12,483 nucleotides of DNA from Candidatus Nealsoniibacteriota bacterium (GTDB lineage Bacteria > Patescibacteriota > Minisyncoccia > Minisyncoccales > PWPS01). The position numbers and the translations under genes were made by a program. Each line of letters opens with the position of its first letter. Within the stretch, counting starts at the first letter, position 1. The stretch lies in the NCBI GenBank assembly GCA_003554445.1, contig PWGJ01000048.1:1-12483 (forward strand), given 5' to 3'. Below the pieces are notes generated by a model. It did not search any database. It saw nothing but the letters and a program-made list of their open reading frames with translations, and had not been told where the DNA came from. Positions 1-8,000 of the stretch are shown in pieces.

Positions 1-399
1 GCCGAAAGAATGGAGTCGAAAGGAGAAAAAGAAAATTTTCTATCGATAATAACCAAATTCAGGGGATCACCGAAAGTTTTTAGAAATGTGCCCAAAAATT
101 GTTTTTATCCTCCTCCGAAGGTAAACGGTGCCATTTTGAAAATAACCCCCCACTCAAAATACTCGAATCGCGGAGAGGTTTTTTCCCGGCGCTTTTTCAA
201 GGTGGTTGAAGCGGGTTTTCGCCATCCCCGCAAGCAACTGAAAAACAACCTGAAAGATTTATTCACCTCAAAAGAAAAAATAAAAGCCATTCTGAAAAAG
301 AGGGATCTAAACCCTGAATCGAGAGCGGAAAATTTAAAGCTGAAAGACTGGATAATGCTTACTGAAGCTTTTATTGACATCCCAAATAAATCAAGATAA
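1..399 (+). CDS. rsmA: 16S rRNA (adenine1518-N6/adenine1519-N6)-dimethyltransferase, 3' part
   Basis: The reading frame is open from base 1, so the gene starts outside the window; the visible 132 residues are the C-terminal half of RsmA/KsgA. This cytoplasmic enzyme uses S-adenosylmethionine to dimethylate two adjacent adenines in the 3' hairpin of 16S rRNA late in 30S assembly. Family landmarks are present in order: 'AERM' at the left edge (usual 'EVAERI'), 'CFYPPPKVNGAI' (usual 'F.PPPKVDSAVV'), 'GFRHPRKQLKNNL' (usual 'AF.QRRKTL.N.L') and 'RAENL' near the end (usual 'RAE.LS'). The catalytic NLPY motif and the SAM-binding loop lie upstream and cannot be checked. The visible part is rich in Lys/Arg, unlike the strongly acidic proteins encoded after it. 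It is followed after 12 bases by the first LRR gene, whose likely promoter overlaps its last codons. It is a housekeeping gene and probably not functionally tied to what follows. Confidence 0.93.
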   Translation, partial: AERMESKGEKENFLSIITKFRGSPKVFRNVPKNCFYPPPKVNGAILKITPHSKYSNRGEVFSRRFFKVVEAGFRHPRKQLKNNLKDLFTSKEKIKAILKKRDLNPESRAENLKLKDWIMLTEAFIDIPNKSR

Positions 400-402
400 A
401 AT
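374..402 (+). promoter_or_regulatory. Sigma-70-type promoter for the surface-protein operon
   Basis: A perfect -35 hexamer TTGACA (374-379) is separated by exactly 17 bases from TAAAAT (397-402), five of six matches to the -10 consensus. Both lie at the very end of rsmA, and the -10 starts on its stop codon. Transcription would start near A409/A410, leaving only two or three bases before the ATG at 412, so the message would be essentially leaderless. This agrees with the absence of any Shine-Dalgarno-like sequence before 412. Predicted from sequence only. Confidence 0.6.
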
Positions 403-411
403 TAACACAAT

Positions 412-3264
412 ATGCAAACTTTTCCGGAAAAATCTCTTCGAGTACTGGTCATCGTAGTTCTCCTCTTCTCTTTGCCGTTAATTTCCAACGTTTACGGATT
501 GGAGATAAGAACGGAAACGGAAGAAGACGAAACCATCTATCTGGAAATCGACTGGAGGACGGACGGTAGAGCAAATTGGGAAATAGACGGACATACATAT
601 GAAGAAGAAAGGTATTTATATCATTTTTTGGGAACCTCCCCTCCCGGACCGAAAGAGATTGTCTTCGAACCGGCACAAGAAAGATTCGTAAGAAGAATAA
701 TTTGGCCGAGACGGAAACTGGTTAATCATACTTACGAAGGCTTACCCGAAAACATAGAAGGTTTAGGGGAGCATTTGAACAGATTGAATTTGAGGGAAAA
801 CAAGTTCGATTTTGAGTTGGATGAAGTCGCGGATCAACTGGGAGTACTTAATCGCCTTACCAGGCTCAGACTGGACAACAATCAAATAGAAGGAGAAATT
901 CCCGGAGAAATTTTTGAAGAGTTCGAAAGGTTGGAGGTTCTCGATTTGCACCGAAATGAAATAGAGGGAGAGATTCCCGAAGAACTGGGGCTTTATTCGG
1001 ATCAATTGATGCGTCTTTCTTTACATGATAACAAATTAACCGGTTTCGAAGACGCGGGGAACTTGGAAGATTTTTTTCAAAATCTTGCCGATGATTTGAA
1101 AGTAATCACCTTAAAAAATAATAAGTTCGAAGAGGTTCCCTCCGAAATAACCTATCTGGAAAACATAAAAGAATTGAATTTGAGAAACAACGATCTGGAG
1201 CAACTGTTTTCCGTTTGGGAAGACCCGGAAAATATAGAAATTGACTTGAATGAATTGGAGCACTTAAGAGCTGATCAAAACGTATTGGGGCTGTCCGGAG
1301 AGCCGGAAAATATATTCCCTTATGAGATGGGAGAAGAAGACGGGCTGGAGAGCATGATAGAGATGGATAGGCTTTATACTCGATTTTACAAGCAATGGGT
1401 GCCCAGAAATATAACGGTGGATTTGAGATATAATAACATAGAAAAGCTTCCGGAAACGATCGGAGGGCTGTTGGCTTTGGAGTCGCTCCACTTGGACAAA
1501 AGCGGCTTGGAGGGTTTTTATGATGAAGACGGGGAATTCGTAGTGGACGGAGACGGAAACCGAAAGCTTCCGATAAAACTGGGAGAGCTCAGTCATTACG
1601 ACGGAGACCCTTCGGAGCTGGAAGTGAGAGAGGCGGCCGAAATACTCGACTTTATTATTTTTTCAATAGCCGATAATAAATTCGAAGGATATATTCCCGA
1701 AGACATACCCCGGGACTGGGAAAATATAAAAACAATTCGTTTGGAAAATAACCTTTTCGACGGTGATCTTGCGGAAGATTTTTTTCAACTGGAAAAGTTG
1801 GAGGTTTTTAATTTGGAAAATAACCTTTTCGGTCAAGATTCCGGAAGCCTGGAAGCGGACGGTCTTTTCGGATCCTCTTCAATGAGTGCGAGTCTCTTAC
1901 GAGAGCTTTATGCGGGAAGAAACTATTTTGTAGAAATCGAAGATAATTTTCAAGCACCGAATCTGGAATACTTTCAGCTGGAAGAAAACGAATTGGATGA
2001 TTTGGGTAGTGATTTCGGATCCGGTCTGGAAAATCTTTTGTCTCTTTCTCTTTATAAAAACCGATTTGAAGAATTACCGGAAAGCTTTGGGAGTATGAGC
2101 TCTTTGGAGTATCTCGATCTGGGAACCAATGTTTTGGAGCGATTTCCCGAAGAGATAACCGATTTGACCGAACTGGATTATTTAAATATCTCCCGCCAGT
2201 CGGGAAATCCGGAGATGAATCGCTTTGAACTGCAAGGAGAGATGGAAGGAGAGGTTCCGGACGAAATAACCAATTTAAGTCAACTCGTAACTTTTCTTTT
2301 GAGCAACAATGAGCTGGAAACCCTCCCCGAAGAAGGATGGGGTGGTATGGGAGAGCTTGTCTTTTTTCAAGCTCAAAATAATGAACTTGTCAATCTGCCT
2401 CCGGAAATGGGAAATCTTGCAAATTTGGAATGGCTTTATTTGAACAATAATCAGGTAGAAGACAATATTGACGACAACTTAACCAATACTTCCGAATTGG
2501 AAAGATTTTACATTCAATACAACAACGAAGATAAAGAGGATAAAGCGAGTGGCGGAGTTAGTGGTAGTCTGCCTCAAAACAGTAACTGGAACAATCTTGA
2601 GCGCTTTCTCGCCGACGCCAACCAGATCGAAGGAGGGCTCCACGATCAATTTTTGCAAAACTTAAGCTTCTTGGAACATTTGAGTCTTTATAGAAACGAA
2701 ATGGATGGAGAGATCGGCGACCGAATAAACGTAATGAGAGAATTGGTCTGGTGGGACTTGGGATTGAATTTTGAAAGAAGGTCCGAGGAGGGGTTGACCG
2801 GAGAGATTCCCGACACGGTAGGCGCTTTGGGTGAGCTTAAGGTTTTCGATTTTAACAATAACCAAATAACGGAAGTTCCCGATGAAATAAATCAACTGTC
2901 CAACTTAATAAGTTTACTGGGTTTTGAAAACGATATGATTGAATTCGCTCAAGATATAGGCAATTTGACCAATTTACGACATCTTGATTTTCATAATGCT
3001 TATGTCGGAAACAATATAGTGACCGACTTTCCCGACGGAGTTGAAAATCTGTCCGATTTGAAATATTTCAGCTTCGGAGAAAATGAAAAAATGGGAGGAG
3101 ATGTTCCCTGGGGTGAGTGGGAACCGCTTCCCGAAGACGCTTTATTTTTAAACAATAACGAACTGGAGGGAGATATTCCCGACGACCTCCACACCAAATC
3201 CAGCGATATGGTATTTTTAAACATAAGAAGTAACGAATTCGAAGGAGGGTACCCTACTCAATAA
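412..3264 (+). CDS. Large secreted leucine-rich-repeat protein (about 30 LRRs)
   Basis: This 950-residue protein has a signal peptide at about residues 1-29 (hydrophobic run around VLVIVVLLFSLPL, likely cut after NVYG) and a non-repeat N-terminal region to about residue 105. From about residue 110 to the end it carries roughly 30 leucine-rich repeats of 22-35 residues. Many follow the plant-type pattern L..L.L..N.(I/L/F).G.IP (for example 'LEVLDLHRNEIEGEIP'); others are of the 'LP..I' type. LRR solenoids bind proteins, so a role in adhesion or recognition outside the cell is likely, but the ligand is unknown. The protein ends inside a repeat ('NIRSNEFEGGYPTQ') with no capping motif, membrane helix or sorting signal. 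It may therefore be released or held by a partner, possibly the membrane-anchored LRR protein encoded three bases downstream. I see no cysteine in it, in contrast to the next gene. It is very rich in Glu/Asp. The ATG at 412 is chosen because it gives a complete signal peptide and fits the upstream promoter. Confidence 0.88.
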   Translation: MQTFPEKSLRVLVIVVLLFSLPLISNVYGLEIRTETEEDETIYLEIDWRTDGRANWEIDGHTYEEERYLYHFLGTSPPGPKEIVFEPAQERFVRRIIWPRRKLVNHTYEGLPENIEGLGEHLNRLNLRENKFDFELDEVADQLGVLNRLTRLRLDNNQIEGEIPGEIFEEFERLEVLDLHRNEIEGEIPEELGLYSDQLMRLSLHDNKLTGFEDAGNLEDFFQNLADDLKVITLKNNKFEEVPSEITYLENIKELNLRNNDLEQLFSVWEDPENIEIDLNELEHLRADQNVLGLSGEPENIFPYEMGEEDGLESMIEMDRLYTRFYKQWVPRNITVDLRYNNIEKLPETIGGLLALESLHLDKSGLEGFYDEDGEFVVDGDGNRKLPIKLGELSHYDGDPSELEVREAAEILDFIIFSIADNKFEGYIPEDIPRDWENIKTIRLENNLFDGDLAEDFFQLEKLEVFNLENNLFGQDSGSLEADGLFGSSSMSASLLRELYAGRNYFVEIEDNFQAPNLEYFQLEENELDDLGSDFGSGLENLLSLSLYKNRFEELPESFGSMSSLEYLDLGTNVLERFPEEITDLTELDYLNISRQSGNPEMNRFELQGEMEGEVPDEITNLSQLVTFLLSNNELETLPEEGWGGMGELVFFQAQNNELVNLPPEMGNLANLEWLYLNNNQVEDNIDDNLTNTSELERFYIQYNNEDKEDKASGGVSGSLPQNSNWNNLERFLADANQIEGGLHDQFLQNLSFLEHLSLYRNEMDGEIGDRINVMRELVWWDLGLNFERRSEEGLTGEIPDTVGALGELKVFDFNNNQITEVPDEINQLSNLISLLGFENDMIEFAQDIGNLTNLRHLDFHNAYVGNNIVTDFPDGVENLSDLKYFSFGENEKMGGDVPWGEWEPLPEDALFLNNNELEGDIPDDLHTKSSDMVFLNIRSNEFEGGYPTQ
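1741..1831 (+). repeat. Short direct repeat inside the LRR gene (19 bases, two copies)
   Basis: An exact 19-base match occurs at 1741-1759 and 1813-1831, exactly 72 bases (24 codons) apart. It encodes the 'LENNLF' core of two successive repeats (IRLENNLFDG and FNLENNLFGQ). The spacing equals one LRR unit, so this is probably a trace of recent unit duplication. A second shared 16-base string encoding EDFFQ is found at 1065-1080 and 1773-1788. Confidence 0.6.
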
Positions 3265-3267
3265 AAA

Positions 3268-4992
3268 ATGGATGAAATAATAGACAATTATCTTATAATC
3301 GCCACTTTGATACTCGCCTCTTTGGTGGTGCTTTTCCTTTTCGGAACCGTCGGTAATGAATTTTTGGCCGCCTTGCTTTATCCGATAGAAGTCGAAGAAA
3401 CCGAACTACGTCCGGGAAACGTATTGGTAGTAGAAAGTTTCGTGGACGGAGAAGAAACACCCGGAGCGCAAATAAATCAAGTTCCTTACGGAAATCTAAA
3501 CAGTAACCCTGAATCCGGATTGGGAGGGTCGACTTCTTATGAAAGAAGAGGGGAACACTTTTCCAAACACGACGAGTGGCCGGAAATAAAAAATATAGTC
3601 CTGAGAGCCCAGCAGCTACACGGAGGTGGCTATTTTGTAGGCTGGTCCGGGTGTGACGCAACCGATGACGGCCAACAAAAAACATGGGAAGAGCCGGTAA
3701 CCGAAGGCTTACACTGCCAGATTTCAATAACCGATAGTCAAATAAGAAAAGTGGAAGCTCATTACGCAAGGCCTAACGAAGAATTGGATCTTCAAATCTT
3801 CAGCATCAGTAAAAATCCGTTGGGAGGAACTCTCAATGACAGCTGGCTGAATACCAGACCGGAACTCATCTATAAAGCTTCTTATATTGAATTGGACAAC
3901 ACCCGGATCCCGGACTCTATCGGAGAGCTTTCCGTCGCAGACGAACTGCAACTGAATTTGGGAGGAAATCAAAATATATACGGCCAAATCCCGGAAGAAA
4001 CGGATAATTTAGGAGAAATAGACTATCTGGGACTTTACAAGGGAAGCCTGGATGAAGAGATACCCGAGAATCTGGGACTCACCTTGAGGCCGATATACTT
4101 TTTAGCCTATATGAATCAGTTACCGGGAGAGATTCCGGAAAACTTGGGAGAAATGGGATCCCGGCCGGGAAGATTCGAGCTCCACGACAACCGATTGGAA
4201 GGAGAGGTTCCTCATAATCTTTATAAATTAACAGGGCTGGAACCCAGAGAGATGAGGCTTTACATAAATCAGCTTGAATCTACGGAAGATGATTTGATTT
4301 ACGACTCCAATTGGGAAGGAGTTAATTTTAATACGAATGTTTTTTCAACTCCCGAAGCTATGGATACTTTGGATGACGCTTCAAGAAGATCCGGAACTTA
4401 TATAGATTTTTGCAACAATCCCGCCGACGGTGGCAGGGTCAGATACGACTTGGAGGGAAATTGTGTTGATGCGGACATCCGTGACGAAGTTAATGCAGCC
4501 GTTGAAGCCGGATGGGACGTATACATCCGTATAGAATTAGAACAGCTCTACGACTGGTACGATGGTTGCTCAAGTGCAAACTGTTCAGAAAATTACGATG
4601 ATGATGGAGAGTGTGAAAGTGCAAGTAGGTCCGGATGCAACGTGCGTAATCCGGCCGGCTACAAACAATATTGCCACGGAGATGCAGAATGTGTTCGTAT
4701 TGAAGAGCCGATAGAAAGCTGCGATGACATCGAAGCAAGTTCTGAAGGATTACCGGAAAAAGTAATTCACGCCTCTCGCTGTCCGGGTTGTGAATATTAT
4801 ACACACCCGCAATGTGAACCGGACTGCGAATTTGAAGGAGAATGTGAATGCGGAGTAGATACATTGAGATGCGAAGAATCTTATCCACGCACCGAAAGAG
4901 ACGAAAAAGGAAGAGACTCGGAAGAGCCTCCCAGAAGCACGGATTGCATGGATGTTCAAAAAATATATCAGGACCCGACACAATACCCATAA
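3268..4992 (+). CDS. Membrane-anchored LRR protein with InlB-B-like domain and cysteine-rich tail
   Basis: This 574-residue protein has one N-terminal hydrophobic helix (about 8-30) that looks like an uncleaved anchor. The residues before it are acidic (MDEIID) rather than basic, which is unusual for a signal anchor. Residues about 112-168 resemble the divergent InlB B-repeat: 'GGGYFVGWSGCD', then 'CQISITDSQIRKVEAHYA', a small beta-rich fold common in bacterial surface proteins. Residues about 173-337 hold six or seven irregular LRRs of the G.IP type ('LPGEIPENLGEM', 'LHDNRLEGEVPHNL'). From C382 to C560 there are 17 cysteines, including CPGC (505-508) and a C516/C520/C526/C528/C535 cluster. 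These point to a disulfide-bonded extracellular module or, less likely, a metal site. I recognise no named family for the tail. The gene begins three bases after the preceding LRR gene, so the two are probably co-translated and may act together. An AAGGAGG at 3242-3248 is 19 bases from the ATG, too far for a normal ribosome binding site. Confidence 0.8.
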   Translation: MDEIIDNYLIIATLILASLVVLFLFGTVGNEFLAALLYPIEVEETELRPGNVLVVESFVDGEETPGAQINQVPYGNLNSNPESGLGGSTSYERRGEHFSKHDEWPEIKNIVLRAQQLHGGGYFVGWSGCDATDDGQQKTWEEPVTEGLHCQISITDSQIRKVEAHYARPNEELDLQIFSISKNPLGGTLNDSWLNTRPELIYKASYIELDNTRIPDSIGELSVADELQLNLGGNQNIYGQIPEETDNLGEIDYLGLYKGSLDEEIPENLGLTLRPIYFLAYMNQLPGEIPENLGEMGSRPGRFELHDNRLEGEVPHNLYKLTGLEPREMRLYINQLESTEDDLIYDSNWEGVNFNTNVFSTPEAMDTLDDASRRSGTYIDFCNNPADGGRVRYDLEGNCVDADIRDEVNAAVEAGWDVYIRIELEQLYDWYDGCSSANCSENYDDDGECESASRSGCNVRNPAGYKQYCHGDAECVRIEEPIESCDDIEASSEGLPEKVIHASRCPGCEYYTHPQCEPDCEFEGECECGVDTLRCEESYPRTERDEKGRDSEEPPRSTDCMDVQKIYQDPTQYP

Positions 4993-5002
4993 ATTCAGTT
5001 CG

Positions 5003-5011
5003 TAATATAAT
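5003..5011 (+). promoter_or_regulatory. Possible -10 element before the M15-pilin fusion gene
   Basis: The 21-base gap between two genes contains TAATATAAT, which includes a perfect TATAAT (5006-5011) overlapping TAATAT (5003-5008). Only TAATAT is spaced to start a message at or near the ATG at 5014; TATAAT would start inside the gene. There is no recognisable -35 hexamer at the proper distance. It may be chance in an AT-rich spacer. Confidence 0.2.
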
Positions 5012-5013
5012 AC

Positions 5014-8000
5014 ATGAAAAAAGAAATAAAAAAAATACTTCCTTCCATCGGGCTATTTTTCTTTTTAATTTTTATCCTTATGGGGGCCGGAGACGTATTT
5101 TCCCAATCCGCTCACAGATCGGAAGTGGTCGGAAACTTGCCCCATGTCAGTCCCCGAATAAGAGAGTTGCCCAGACCTCGAGAGATTCCTTTCGATATGA
5201 GGCTTAGTCCTTGCCCTAACCCGGAAAGAGAACCCCAGTTCATCTGGAGAGAAAATGTAGTTCACGAAGAACGCCAATTTCGGGCAGAGCATCCCGGCTG
5301 CGGTGGAGATATACTGATGCGGAAATGGCAAATAGTCGGCTTGGAAATGGGGACTTGTTATGATTTGGATACCGGTCCTTGTGAAAATCCCACCTGGCAT
5401 GATGAATACGTCGCCTACTACGACAGATACGTTCCGGAAGAAAGGGGAGTTGTTTTCGAAGAAGTCGGAAGTTGGCAAAAAGCTTGGCCTCCCAGTGACG
5501 GCGGAGGGGGCACCAATCCCGAAGACGCCTGGAGAACGGAAAGTCAGTTGATGGAAGAGTACGGCGAACCTGTTCCTTTCCCTACCTGTCAAAGCGATTG
5601 TCTTCAAGCTCCACCCGGAGTTCCCGGTCAGCTGGGAGATTATGACCAGGAAGATCCGTATTATTTCAACAACCCTTGGCTTCCGGAGATGTCCGGCGGA
5701 GAAATACCGGCTAATATAGAATATTTCCGGGAAGAAAAAAATGTCTTGGGCGGTGAAAACGCCTTGGAGACCGTACCCTTGCCCGCCAAGCTTTTTTGGT
5801 GGAACGTACCCGGATGGCACGACGGGTGGATAGAAGACAACGAGCTAAGAGAGTGTGAGGGGCCGGAAGACATAGCCTGCGTAAATTCCTATATTGTCCG
5901 CTTTGATAATATAAACCGGGAAGATCGTCCTCCCAAACTTTACCGTCATCAAACGGTTTACGAAGTAAAAGAAGAGCTTTTGAATAACTATCCCGGAGAA
6001 TACGACGAAGTTGAGGCTTACAAAAGAGCCCAAAAGATATTCGAAGACCTCGACAGGGCTTTTCACGAAGCTTATGAGGAACATCGCAGACACACCAAAG
6101 ACACCCGCTCTTTGGACGTTTTAAGGTACGACCGGGACAATATAATGCACTGTGACGAATGCGGTGGTGAGTTGGAAATTTGGCTCGATAGAAATACATT
6201 CAATCCTCTCGACTACGATCCGATAATGGATTACGAAAGAGAGCACAGAGACTGGATGAGAGACTATCTTTTGGATGAGCTGGAAGATAAAAGAGGTCAT
6301 ATCTATCAAGAAGTAACCGAAAGAGAGCAAGAAGACTTTATAGATGCTTTAATTGAAGAAGAGTTCGCTTCTTACGGCCGACCCGCTTTCTTCAGGTCCG
6401 GTGCCGAGCATTCCTACAGCCTACAGGCCGCCTGTTCTCCTCACGACTATTTGGAAAGATCTCCGGAAATGGAAAGAGGAGAAGGAAGATGGGGTCCCAG
6501 AGCTACCTTTTCTTTCCTTGCTCACGACGGACCGGAGCTCATCTCTCCCCTGGACCCGAATTGGGTTTCTCCCTACGCACCCAAAGACTACGAACCCAAT
6601 CACAACGAAAGCCGGGTCAGAGCCGGAGAAGATCATGAACACTACGAAAACGAAAGAGTCGACGGTTACAGGTATCCGGCGGAAATAAGTGGAGGGATTA
6701 GAGAATACCCGGAAGTCGGTGATCCGGTTGAGCCTACAATTCCGGATCCGATTTCGGACCATATTCAAAATCCTTCCAATCCCGGAACCGTAATAGTTGA
6801 CGGAGAAGAGGTTGAGAGAAAAGCTACGGACGGAAAAGCGGGAGCTAGAAAAACGGACGGTGCCGGTAATCCAACGAAAGAAGCTTTGAGCTATCAAGAA
6901 TTTATCGTCCGCAATACGAGCACTAACGTCGGAAACGACCTGGCTTACAAAATAGTCCATGCCGGCGGAGCCCGACATATTCCTCCCGAAGATTATTGGC
7001 CAAATATATTGCCTACTGCGGAAATAATAGGAACCATAGATAAAGAATACAATACCGGCACCGTTTATATAACTTCCGCTTACCGTCCTCTGGCTTATAA
7101 TCGTTCAATAGGTTCGAGTGACGGTAGTCAACACGTTCAAAATACGGCCATTGACTTCCACACCTCCAACACTACAACAAGACAGCTGCATAATTTGGTC
7201 TTGAATTTAAGAGACAACCAAAACATGTTCACCGGAGGAGTGGGTGTTTATCAAAGCTCCGGTTTTATTCACGTCGACACGAGGGGATATGACGCAAATT
7301 GGGGAGGTCAACATGCAATGCAAGAGACTGATACTCTGGAAGCGGGTCAACCCGCTTCCATGACCGAAGAAATAGGTCTCAGCGATTTGGATCCGGAACA
7401 AATGAAGAATTTGTGGGATGAAAATTTCGGTGATTTGGTTTTTCAAAATCTGGTTCCTTTCAGAGAAGAATTGGAATGGGCTCAAATATGGTATCACCAA
7501 GACCCCGACCGGGATCATCACCACCCCGCCACTCCGGCAGCGATGTATCAGATAAGTTTCGGAGAAAGTTACCGGGTAACCGCCGATACTATGAGCAGAT
7601 TCGGTGAACCGGTTTTAGAATGGTGTCACACGCAAATGACTAAAACTTTCAAGGGTCGTCCCATTTGTGATTACTTCAGAAGCGCCGTGGCCGCCGGTGA
7701 GCAAGTGGTAAGTTATGCAATGCCTGTCAGAGAAGACAGAACCATCGAATACTTCTTTTTGCCCGACGACGACGAAGACGAAGAGGCGGTTTACACCTGG
7801 TCGGTGGCCGCTTGCCGAGACTCGGCTGAAAATTATTGCACCAATTACAGTCAGATGTGGCGTTTTCAAATAGATGAAAACGAAAAAAACAGATTATTCG
7901 CTCCCAGAAATTTGAGGCCGGCGAACATAAAATTGGATCAGATTGAAGATGATGAAGGAACGGTCGGCTTTCCGTTCCACGTGGAATGGGACCGTCACTT

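Noticed and set aside
3242..3248. AAGGAGG as a ribosome binding site for the second LRR gene
   Set aside because: It is 19 bases from the ATG, beyond the useful range, and GAAGGAG-like strings are common throughout these Glu/Gly-rich coding regions.
3240..3300. A frameshift splitting one long LRR protein into two genes
   Set aside because: The second gene has its own membrane helix and an InlB-B-like domain before its repeats, so it is not simply the continuation of the first.
4848..5207. Plus-strand open frame (119 codons) bridging the second LRR gene and the giant gene
   Set aside because: Its product is a low-complexity Arg/Lys-rich string from shifted reading of two well-supported genes, with no start signal or motif.
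5065..5820. Long antisense open frame (251 codons) opposite the giant fusion gene
   Set aside because: It lies wholly inside a gene with clear domains, its product lacks recognisable motifs, and purine-rich coding strands readily give open antisense frames. The same applies to the antisense frames at 7894-8517, 6421-6978, 5711-6199, 4490-4990 and 3293-3769.
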